Source of the DNA: a virus
DNA length: 21,506 bases
Strand: one strand, 5' to 3'
Virus record (IMG/VR): IMGVR_UViG_3300010885_032546
Span: 1-21,506 of that record
The first letter of the stretch is position 1. Each line of letters begins with the position of its first letter. The notes beneath the pieces are model-generated. The model had not been told where the DNA came from, did no database searches, and worked only from the letters and a program-made list of their open reading frames with translations. This document shows, in pieces, positions 15,512-21,506 of the stretch. The position numbers were made by a program, and so were the translations under genes.

Positions 15512-15772
15512 TTATTCTGATACTTCCCCGGTTTCCATATCTATGTTACCAGTTCCATATGTCTGTTGCAACTTCTCAAATAAAACCCTTTCGTTTTCTT
15601 TAAAAGCTATAAACGCAGATTGCTGCGCATTAATATCTGCAGAAATACTATCTAATTGTGTTTGTATTAAAAATTTATTAAGTGTTAATTCTCCAATTGA
15701 AACCACAATTTCAAGTAGTGATTCCCGCATTTTTTGAATTTCTAATAATTCTGCCTCAGTAACTTTTTTCAT
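15512..15772 (-). CDS. Small coiled-coil protein before the sheath gene
   Basis: This is an 86-aa protein. Residues 4-70 show heptad-like spacing of Leu/Ile (ELLEIQKMRESLLEIVVSIG, then LNKFLIQTQLDSISADI) and few helix breakers, so a long helix or coiled coil is likely. The tail, YGTGNIDMETGEVSE, is acidic and resembles the ends of small unannotated proteins in marine T4-like phages. GAGG lies before the ATG. A promoter-like element sits 74 nt upstream and a weaker one (TGATATATAA) about 25 nt upstream. It occupies the place between the gene 15 and gene 18 counterparts where T4 has its terminase genes, but it is too small and has no ATPase or nuclease motif. The function is unknown; assembly factor or tail accessory is a guess. 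Confidence 0.7.
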   Translation of the reverse strand: MKKVTEAELLEIQKMRESLLEIVVSIGELTLNKFLIQTQLDSISADINAQQSAFIAFKENERVLFEKLQQTYGTGNIDMETGEVSE

Positions 15773-15846
15773 ACCTACCTCATTTTACAAAACGGTTATA
15801 TATCATACATATATAATTTCGTATCGAAACTTATATAATCTAATTA

Positions 15847-15856
15847 ATAAATATCA
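15847..15856 (-). promoter_or_regulatory. Promoter-like element TGATATTTAT upstream of the coiled-coil/sheath genes
   Basis: Exact copy of the recurring 10-mer, in GGTGATATTTATTAATTAG on the coding strand. It is 74 nt before the ATG at 15772, further than the other copies, within a 106-nt AT-rich gap that also holds a small TTTCG-ATA-CGAAA palindrome and a degenerate second element near 15797-15806. Confidence 0.4.
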
Positions 15857-15878
15857 CCTACCGTTTCCAAAGTTATTA

Positions 15879-16667
15879 TTATACATTATTCGTAAGAATT
15901 TCTGTGTCAAATACTACTTTTTTTGGAGAATATTGTAACCGAGTCGTTGCTGTTCTATTACCGTTTCTGTCCAATGCACTCTGCGGAAGTATATATGCCT
16001 TCACATCAATTGAAAATTTATTACGAACCAATCTATCATTTGTTGTAGGAAGGTCCGTCAATTGTTCGAACTGAGATATTTTGGTGATAAACTTATAATT
16101 GTTTGCTTCTCCCCAATATTCATCACTTTCAAATGAAATATTTTCAACGACACCATTCATTTGTTCCATATATTCTGTCCAAATCATTGCTTCATAGGTA
16201 AAGTCATAATAATCTGGAATCATGGTAGTGTGATAGATTTGACTTGGTGTAATACCATTTTGTGCCGTAAATTTATCGTAAATATTTCTAGAATTCCATC
16301 CCGCCTTAAATGTATATTGTTGATACTTGTTCACAGGAGATGCTATTTGATTTCTTTTCATGGTAGTGCGTTTAATCATAATAATAGGTAATAGAATCTT
16401 TCCGTTCTTATCACGAATATTACCGTCTTGCTGTGCACTTTTCCACCGTTCTGGATTACCATAGATGACAGGAATTTGAATTTGCTTACCATCTTGAGTT
16501 ATTACGGGTTTAATCTTTGTTTGTAAATATTTTAAGATAGCGTTGTCAACGGTATATAACCCCACAGACACGGGTGAACTGACGCCTGTGACATTTTTGT
16601 TATCCATACCACGGTTATACCGTGATGGCATTGTAATACGATTTCTGTCAAATGTAGGCGTACTCAT
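15879..16667 (-). CDS. 15: Tail sheath stabiliser / tail terminator (gp15-like)
   Basis: This is a 262-aa protein, close to T4 gp15 (272 aa), which forms a hexamer capping the tail tube and sheath and joins the tail to the neck. Matching features in order are an N-terminal helix (VDNAILKYLQTKIKPV), IPVIYGNPERWK, a LPIIMIKRTTMKRNQ strand, then DYYDFTYEAMIWTEYMEQM, where T4 gp15 has its conserved Y..S.FT.Y.D.M segment, and RNKFSIDVKAYILP near the end. The start overlaps the preceding stop by 4 nt (ATGA), so the gene is coupled to the gp14-like gene. Assignment rests on size, pattern and synteny with the neck genes rather than on strong identity. Confidence 0.65.
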   Translation of the reverse strand: MSTPTFDRNRITMPSRYNRGMDNKNVTGVSSPVSVGLYTVDNAILKYLQTKIKPVITQDGKQIQIPVIYGNPERWKSAQQDGNIRDKNGKILLPIIMIKRTTMKRNQIASPVNKYQQYTFKAGWNSRNIYDKFTAQNGITPSQIYHTTMIPDYYDFTYEAMIWTEYMEQMNGVVENISFESDEYWGEANNYKFITKISQFEQLTDLPTTNDRLVRNKFSIDVKAYILPQSALDRNGNRTATTRLQYSPKKVVFDTEILTNNV

Positions 16668-17122
16668 GTGTGGGTTTCCTCAATATTAAGACTACTTTTA
16701 CGAGTCAAATGTGTTTCACAAATGATATTGTGATTGTAATCTGGCCGTCCCGCAATCAGTTGAATTTCATTGGTATTGTCAATTTCGTAATAATTTTCAT
16801 TATATAGGATAATATCACCAACTTCTGGGTATACATCTACGTCTTGTAGTAATTTTCGTACAAATCGAAACTCCACGCCAGGCTGCGTCGTATCATATCC
16901 AAATCCTTCTGACCCAGGTTGCGTTTTGGGATATTTTATTAATGCATTTAAACTAATACCACGATACCGTGCTTTACTAACCGATTCCCCGTAAATATTT
17001 ACATTGGCAACATCTTGAATAATTTTATATAATATGACTTCTACATCAACAACATCAACAACAACTTCTCGGTTGATATGTTGAAAAAATAGAAAATCAC
17101 GTTCTGATACGAATCTTGGCAT
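16664..17122 (-). CDS. Neck protein (gp14-like, short)
   Basis: This is a 152-aa protein lying 3 nt after the gp13-like gene and overlapping the gp15-like gene by 4 nt. The N-terminus MPRFVSERDFLFFQHINREV and the segment YPEVGDIILYNENYYEIDNT resemble the E-x-GD-x-I-x-F/Y...(F/Y)EI region of T4 gp14, in which an OB-like domain packs in the head-tail neck. It is much shorter than T4 gp14 (256 aa), so the call is tentative. It could instead be a head-completion or connector protein of another type. Position in a coupled 13-14-15 cluster is the main support. Confidence 0.5.
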   Translation of the reverse strand: MPRFVSERDFLFFQHINREVVVDVVDVEVILYKIIQDVANVNIYGESVSKARYRGISLNALIKYPKTQPGSEGFGYDTTQPGVEFRFVRKLLQDVDVYPEVGDIILYNENYYEIDNTNEIQLIAGRPDYNHNIICETHLTRKSSLNIEETHT

Positions 17123-17125
17123 ATA

Positions 17126-18292
17126 TTATAAGATATAGAAAGGTACTGGAATGAACTTGAACATTGCCTGCATTGCTTCTGCGTTTTCCATATGTTTTTT
17201 CATCTGTGCTTGATGACCAGTTTGTTCTAAGGTTTCCCGAATTTCTTTGATTAAGTTATCCTTTTCTTGAGAAGATTCTCTACGAAGTGTATCACCATCC
17301 ATTCGTATTTGCGCATCGGGGATTGGAATATTTTCGTATTTGGAACGAATATTACCCAACACTTCCTTTGCTAAGGCAAGTGTATAACGGTATACCCAAT
17401 TTCGTCCAATGCTATTGATATTCTTGTATTGAATATTATCATATGGAATGTTAGATAAATCGGACACCGTACTGTTTTCTGAACCCGATTGTAATAACGA
17501 GTTTCCACTTTGTTTATCATTAACCACAACATAATCAAACCAGATGGTTGTGTCTTTAGTAAAAATTGGTGTAAATCGTATAATATTATTGGATACCGTG
17601 AAACTATATTGACTTTTACGAATCATATCATTAATTTCAATTGCTTGAATACGTAGTAAATCTTCGAAGGCAGGCATCATCACGAAAGTTACCGGTGGAG
17701 AATATCCATCAAATCCAAACTCACTCATAAGATTTGTTAATCCAAGACCTGTTGTTGCAAATGGATCGTAATATCGTGCAATTGCGGGTGGCATCTGATG
17801 ATAGATACGACGAATTTCAATTGCGGACCCACTTTCTTTTGGGTCTGCCCATAAGGTTTTGAGGTCATACGATTGTTGATACGCAGAGGCAGTAACAAAT
17901 CCCTTCTTTACGGTTACACTTCCACCACTGTCTGCTTCTGTGCCGTACTGAGCAGATAATTTTACCAGTTGTGGGAGTGGAGTGGATAGAATATTTCGTT
18001 GCGTAACATTCGTAGATGTACTCATGCCTTGTAATGACAGCATGTGTTCCCGAGCATTAAATTGATTGACTTGATTACTATAAGTGGTGATAGCTTCTTC
18101 TAGACAGGTATATAATTGTCGGTGGGTAAGTTCCACATCTACGACAGGATATCCCAATCGTCTTGCTACAAAGGAAGCAACTTGTGGGGCTTCTGCTTGA
18201 AATTCCGCATCGTAATCGTAGAACCCAAACGCAGTTAAATTAACTGGATTTACAGGACTTTCTTCAAATATAATTGGTTCACGATTTTGCAT
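17126..18292 (-). CDS. Neck protein (gp13-like)
   Basis: This is a 388-aa protein, longer than T4 gp13 (309 aa). Residues 38-80 (VASFVARRLGYPVVDVELTH, then LYTCLEEAITTYSNQVN) match a motif typical of the neck/connector proteins of T4-like environmental phages: a helical segment after an RRLGYP turn. Residues 170-260 contain MPPAIARYYDPF and VTFVMMPAFEDLLRIQAIEI; the C-terminus is helical and charged (TLRRESSQEKDNLIKEIRET) and ends VPFYIL. Gp13 and gp14 complete the head after DNA packaging so that the tail can attach. The ATG overlaps the end of the GIY-YIG gene by 14 nt and has GAGG 8 nt upstream. A TATAAATA box lies 15 nt before it. Gene number is less certain than the virion role. Confidence 0.65.
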   Translation of the reverse strand: MQNREPIIFEESPVNPVNLTAFGFYDYDAEFQAEAPQVASFVARRLGYPVVDVELTHRQLYTCLEEAITTYSNQVNQFNAREHMLSLQGMSTSTNVTQRNILSTPLPQLVKLSAQYGTEADSGGSVTVKKGFVTASAYQQSYDLKTLWADPKESGSAIEIRRIYHQMPPAIARYYDPFATTGLGLTNLMSEFGFDGYSPPVTFVMMPAFEDLLRIQAIEINDMIRKSQYSFTVSNNIIRFTPIFTKDTTIWFDYVVVNDKQSGNSLLQSGSENSTVSDLSNIPYDNIQYKNINSIGRNWVYRYTLALAKEVLGNIRSKYENIPIPDAQIRMDGDTLRRESSQEKDNLIKEIRETLEQTGHQAQMKKHMENAEAMQAMFKFIPVPFYIL

Positions 18293-19043
18293 GATTTTCC
18301 TCAGAAATATTTATAGCTTTTACCGTCCAACCTAAATAACTTTTACGTTCTCCTCTCAATAACCTACTCAATGATTGTTGTGATACGTCATGTTCTTTAG
18401 CAAATAACGCTTGATTAACAAACGTAAATTCTTGGCCACTTGGAGAAATTACTGTATAAATTTTCCCACCTGACCGACTCATAGACATTTTATCGTTGTG
18501 TTTTTTTGTTAACCGACCAGAGTTAGTTTTAATGTTTGACTGCCTAGTTTTTACTCTTGATTCTAAACTTCGCACCGTTCCAAAGTTAGGGTTTTTATCA
18601 CCTAAATTAATTTCACGTAATTTTTGTTTGGTAAATTCAGAACATGATTTACCAAAGTTAGGTCCAACTTTATTGTAATATGGGTGATTTTTTCCCGACA
18701 TTCTTTTTGAAATATTCTGACTATATTCTGCCGATCTTATTATCCCAGAAGTCCCCTCACCACCATCTGTAAGATTTGTTAGTATACCAGTATTATTGTT
18801 TCGTCTTCCATATTTTTTTATGGTCAATATTTCCAATTCATGCGCCATATCTTCGGTTAAATTGGTATATATTAATTCTACGGGAACTTTTGTAATATCC
18901 CCATATTCTTTTTTAGCAACATTTACCCAGAAAGAATTTCTTCTAGAAGTTTTTAATTCGTGGCCACGGTTACCTTTGCCCTTTCCTACATAAAAAGGCG
19001 TTCCGTCTGCTCGTAAATGTACATACACATAAAAATTACCCAT
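18279..19043 (-). CDS. GIY-YIG homing endonuclease
   Basis: This is a 254-aa freestanding homing endonuclease, related to I-TevI and the Seg proteins of T4. Residues 5-26 are the GIY-YIG core: YVY at 5-7, YVG at 18-20, then GKGKGNR with Arg 26. The catalytic Glu is in HELE at 68-71, and LTNLTDGGEGTSG follows at about 88-100. Residues 115-155 hold two NUMOD3-type DNA-binding motifs (SGKNHPYYNKVGPNFGKS and LGDKNPNFG). Residues 200-245 are a helix-turn-helix/NUMOD1-like end (FAKEHDVSQQSLSRLLRGER, then SYLGW). Such enzymes cut phage genomes lacking the gene, so that repair copies it in. It has its own promoter-like element 30 nt upstream, and its 3' end carries the start and promoter box of the neck gene. 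Confidence 0.92.
   Translation of the reverse strand: MGNFYVYVHLRADGTPFYVGKGKGNRGHELKTSRRNSFWVNVAKKEYGDITKVPVELIYTNLTEDMAHELEILTIKKYGRRNNNTGILTNLTDGGEGTSGIIRSAEYSQNISKRMSGKNHPYYNKVGPNFGKSCSEFTKQKLREINLGDKNPNFGTVRSLESRVKTRQSNIKTNSGRLTKKHNDKMSMSRSGGKIYTVISPSGQEFTFVNQALFAKEHDVSQQSLSRLLRGERKSYLGWTVKAINISEENHAKS
18308..18315 (-). promoter_or_regulatory. T4-type late promoter box TATAAATA before the neck operon
   Basis: The coding strand reads GCTATAAATATTTCTGAGG. TATAAATA is the T4 late -10 consensus recognised through gp55. It lies 15 nt before the ATG at 18292, inside the last codons of the GIY-YIG gene. Initiation 6-8 nt downstream would leave just the GAGG ribosome-binding site as leader. It is the only copy in this orientation near a start. 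Confidence 0.5.
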
Positions 19044-19073
19044 ATTACAAGCCCTCTATTAGAGTCATATACT

Positions 19074-19083
19074 ATAAATATCA
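19074..19083 (-). promoter_or_regulatory. Promoter-like element TGATATTTAT upstream of the GIY-YIG gene
   Basis: Exact copy of the recurring 10-mer, in TTTTGATATTTATAGTATATG on the coding strand, 30 nt before the ATG at 19043. It shares 14 of its surrounding bases with the copy at 12460 (TTTGATATTTATAG). Confidence 0.5.
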
Positions 19084-19101
19084 AAACCTTTTATCTAATC
19101 G

Positions 19102-19908
19102 TTATTTATTAGATTTTATTAAGTTATCCTTCCACGGAATTATCTGTAAATTAGATATGCTACCCAATATTTCGGGGGAAATGCTTTGTTCATATCCAAC
19201 CGATACTGAAATAATATGGTCTAATTGATATGCGCCCTCAACCCCGCACAATCCTCGTAATTTATCATAATTTTCTAATATACTAATGTCTTGTTGCCGA
19301 GTAATTTTTCTAACCGCCGCATAATATTTTTTGCGGGCACCCAAGTCGTTCATATAAGATTCATAAGTATCATATCCTGCTTTACTTGCAGCCATCTTTT
19401 TAATATGATCATCTTTTATAACATATATCCATGACTTTTTATATATCTTACAGGAACATGAGTTACACACAGAAGATTGTTTATTTGCTCGATCTAACGA
19501 ATATTGTGAAAAATATCCTATTTCTTTATTACATGATGGGCATTTTCTATAAAATGTCAAATGCTTACCCAACTGACTATTCGACGCTCTGTTGGGATAT
19601 TTTTTAGTCTTTAATGTGGATATTATTTTTGTAATAGTTTCTTTGGATGGCCCTGGGTGGCATTTTGGGCAATTTGAATTTGTTTTTATTGCCCGTGTAT
19701 AATTTCTCTTACTAGAGTAGTATTTGGTCTTCTTACATGACGGGCATTGTTTACTCCATTGCGTCACCCCCACATTGATATTTCGTGGAGACTTTCCTCG
19801 ACAGTGTGGACATGGAGTATTTTTATTTTTGGCAGATAACATACCTTTTTTAGATAGATAAAAAACTTCATTACCGCATGTAATACAATTTAATTTATAT
19901 TCAGTCAT
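19102..19908 (-). CDS. HNH homing endonuclease with three zinc ribbons
   Basis: This is a 268-aa protein from the ATG at 19908, chosen because GGAGGAG lies just upstream. An ATG at 19995 in the same frame falls within the terminator of the capsid gene and is rejected. Residues 8-151 are three repeats of CxxC-x21-CxxC: C8/C11-C33/C36, C55/C58-C80/C83 and C123/C126-C148/C151, each with a Tyr/Phe-rich strand after the first pair. They should bind zinc and probably DNA. Residues 165-215 are helical and basic. The C-terminal 40 residues hold the HNH/His-Me finger: LDHI at 229-232, then IGSISNLQII-type GSISNLQIIPW and NLIKSNK, with Asn at 253 and 266. It acts in homing like the GIY-YIG enzyme beside it. 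AT-rich codon use is like phage homing genes. Confidence 0.88.
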   Translation of the reverse strand: MTEYKLNCITCGNEVFYLSKKGMLSAKNKNTPCPHCRGKSPRNINVGVTQWSKQCPSCKKTKYYSSKRNYTRAIKTNSNCPKCHPGPSKETITKIISTLKTKKYPNRASNSQLGKHLTFYRKCPSCNKEIGYFSQYSLDRANKQSSVCNSCSCKIYKKSWIYVIKDDHIKKMAASKAGYDTYESYMNDLGARKKYYAAVRKITRQQDISILENYDKLRGLCGVEGAYQLDHIISVSVGYEQSISPEILGSISNLQIIPWKDNLIKSNK

Positions 19909-19930
19909 AACTCCTCCACATACGTTAGAT

Positions 19931-19940
19931 ATAAATATAA
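19931..19940 (-). promoter_or_regulatory. Variant promoter-like element upstream of the HNH gene
   Basis: The coding strand reads TTATATTTATATC, one mismatch from TGATATTTAT, 22 nt before the ATG at 19908 and 30 nt past the capsid-gene terminator. The surrounding sequence is very AT-rich, so a chance match is more likely here than at the other copies. Confidence 0.35.
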
Positions 19941-19970
19941 ATAAATTTTTCAAACACGTAATTTTAGGCA

Positions 19971-19997
19971 ATAAAAAGGGTGACCCGAAGGTCACCC
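19971..19997 (-). terminator. Rho-independent terminator of the major capsid gene (UUCG loop)
   Basis: On the coding strand an 8-bp perfect stem, GGGTGACC with GGTCACCC, closes a TTCG tetraloop and is followed directly by TTTTTATT. UUCG loops give exceptionally stable hairpins and are common in phage terminators. It starts 27 nt after the capsid stop and isolates that highly expressed gene from the two endonucleases. Confidence 0.93.
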
Positions 19998-20024
19998 AAT
20001 TTATTAATCGTGTTACAAAATCTA

Positions 20025-21506
20025 TTATACGAGGTTGAGCTTGTCGATGTAGATTTTTCCAAAAAATTCTGGACGAACCACTTTCTTCGCGTAGCGCGTC
20101 ATCACGCCGCGACGAGGAGTAAAATTTTGTGGGTCGTACACAAGTGGTGTCATGATTAATGGAATGTATGGTGCGTACACTGCACCCGTTTCCAAGAATT
20201 GGTTACCACGGAAGCCCATCAACATCACATTTTCTGTCATGTATGGGTTCTTGTATACAGTGAAGCGGTTCTGGAAAGAACCAATCTTCGTGACACCGGC
20301 TGCGAATTCCATCTTGTCGCCATCGGTTCCAGCTGCAAAGCCAGGGATGGTTTCAAGAATTGTTGCAACCGTTGGTGATACGACTGCGAAGTTAGCACCG
20401 CCTCGCATCGTGAGCTGATGAATCTTGTTGCTTACCTTCTGCATCTTCTGACCAAGCGTTTGGAACCAGGTCATGTTGGTCCATGCCGTTCCCGTAAAGG
20501 AACTTGCGGCAAATGCACTTCCGTTCCAGACTGAACCAATTTCTGCTGACCAATATTCTGTTGTGGTTGATGGTGCAGCGCCAATTAACATATCAAGAAT
20601 TTCAAGGTCAATTTCCATTGCAACATAGTCACTTAACATTGAAGTGAGTTCTGCTTCAGCGTCCACTGAATGATATGCGTTCAAGTCTTGTGCAAGTTCT
20701 GGTGACCATACTGCCTTCAACTTACGTGTCTTGGCAACGATGGTTTCCGAACGAAGTTCCAAATCAATTTCTGGAATGTTGAGGTTTGTTGCACCGTCGC
20801 GGTCTTCGAAATCGCCACGTGCTGTATCGACAGGTTGTTTCGTGAATGTAACACTGTTTAATACTGCGTTTGAAGTGGTAGTTACGATAAATGTGACATT
20901 GGTGCCGTCATATTTAGTAAATTCTGGAAGAACCGCTGAAGCAAAATCTGCAACCGATCCACTTGGAACGAATGTACGAACTGCTAAGAAGTCAGCATTT
21001 GGCAATACTCCTGCACTGACCGTGAACTTACGAAGACTGCCTGTTGCCACATAATCTTGGTTGTAATTCACATCCGAGAACGACACCGATGCAGTGGCAA
21101 TGGCTAATGAAGACGTAATTTGGTCATTTAATGAATAACCAAATCGGCCTGCGCCGTATAAACCACCTGCTGCTTGGTTACCAAATCCACCAAATGTACT
21201 GTTTGATGCACTACCATAAAGTGACTGTCCTGATGTTTGACCGTTTGATGTTGAACCATACTTGAAGTCCATGTAGAACACAAGTCCAGCAGGTAAGTTC
21301 ATTGGTTGCACAGACACGAAGTTCTTTGCAGCAATTGAACCGAACACCTTACGAACTAATGGAAGCGCAACACCGGCCCAGTTTTCGCCACTGGTTCCAG
21401 CTGCGTTCGTCTTACTGTTTTCTGAGAGCAGCTGCGTTGCTTGGTTTTCAAGCATCACGGACATAGCCTGCTTTTCATAGCCCTTCAATCCTTCTAGGAG
21501 GCCTGA
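20025..21506 (-). CDS. 23: Major capsid protein (gp23-like), 5' end beyond window
   Basis: This is the T4-type major capsid protein that builds the head hexamers. The frame is open to the right edge: a TTG at 21488 could be read as a start, but the codons before it encode SGLLEG and continue into LKGYEKQAMSVMLENQATQL. That fits the usual N-terminal LLEG/ENQ region of gp23 precursors, so only the first few residues are probably missing. Further features are the N-terminal cleavage-region sequence GTSGENWAGVALPLVRKVFG, VQPMNLPAGLVFYMDF, RKLKAVWSPELAQDLNAYHS, DYVAMEIDLEILDMLIG and the C-terminal PYIPLIMTPLVYDPQNFTPR and RPEFFGKIYIDKL. T4 gp23 is 521 aa; about 493 codons are visible. Gp23 is normally cut by the prohead protease. 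A strong terminator follows. Confidence 0.95.
   Translation of the reverse strand, partial: SGLLEGLKGYEKQAMSVMLENQATQLLSENSKTNAAGTSGENWAGVALPLVRKVFGSIAAKNFVSVQPMNLPAGLVFYMDFKYGSTSNGQTSGQSLYGSASNSTFGGFGNQAAGGLYGAGRFGYSLNDQITSSLAIATASVSFSDVNYNQDYVATGSLRKFTVSAGVLPNADFLAVRTFVPSGSVADFASAVLPEFTKYDGTNVTFIVTTTSNAVLNSVTFTKQPVDTARGDFEDRDGATNLNIPEIDLELRSETIVAKTRKLKAVWSPELAQDLNAYHSVDAEAELTSMLSDYVAMEIDLEILDMLIGAAPSTTTEYWSAEIGSVWNGSAFAASSFTGTAWTNMTWFQTLGQKMQKVSNKIHQLTMRGGANFAVVSPTVATILETIPGFAAGTDGDKMEFAAGVTKIGSFQNRFTVYKNPYMTENVMLMGFRGNQFLETGAVYAPYIPLIMTPLVYDPQNFTPRRGVMTRYAKKVVRPEFFGKIYIDKLNLV

Noticed and set aside
18279-19908. Group I or II intron containing the endonuclease genes
   Set aside because: The capsid gene ends with a complete C-terminus and terminator and the neck gene begins with its own ATG; no split coding sequence flanks the endonucleases, so they are freestanding.
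19909-19995. N-terminal extension of the HNH endonuclease from ATG 19995
   Set aside because: It would start inside the capsid terminator hairpin; GGAGGAG stands before the ATG at 19908 instead.

Overview
The window is part of the virion-structure block of a large contractile-tailed phage of the T4 superfamily (or a prophage or metagenomic contig of one). Every supported gene lies on the minus strand, so transcription runs from right to left. The T4-type assignment rests on a T4-type major capsid protein (gp23-like), tail sheath (gp18-like) and tail tube (gp19-like). Three neck/tail-completion proteins (gp13-, gp14- and gp15-like) are recognised with less certainty. The host cannot be named from the sequence. 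Fibre repeats of this kind, and the two freestanding homing endonucleases, are familiar from environmental T4-like phages. No terminase, portal, protease, integrase, tRNA, rRNA, CRISPR array or reverse transcriptase is seen.

Right part (12572-21506), capsid and tail core: gp23-like capsid protein (5' end cut by the window edge), a UUCG-loop terminator, an HNH endonuclease with three zinc ribbons, a GIY-YIG endonuclease, then neck gp13-like, gp14-like and gp15-like. These are followed by a small coiled-coil protein, the sheath, a GAAA-loop hairpin, the tail tube and a second terminator. The order is not that of T4, where genes 16 and 17 (terminase) lie between 15 and 18 and gene 23 comes after 19.

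Left part (1-12430), a host-recognition array: a small beta-sandwich protein, an 851-aa and a 1399-aa fibre built from the same Ser/Thr/Ala-rich repeats, a 21-aa ORF and a GC-rich beta-sandwich gene. Next come a 265-aa fibre-type protein, a glycine-rich adhesin, a tail-fibre assembly chaperone and an internally duplicated 282-aa protein. The array ends with three short genes that share one N-terminal module; the last has a long Thr-Pro repeat and runs off the left edge.

Organisation: many genes are translationally coupled (ATGA, TAATG, TAAATG, or gaps of 3-4 nt). The genes that are not coupled tend to be preceded, about 27-31 nt before the start codon, by a conserved element reading TGATATTTAT on the coding strand. 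This is a candidate phage promoter and it marks out plausible transcription units. No stretch above about 150 bases lacks a gene; the intergenic gaps hold only these elements and hairpins.
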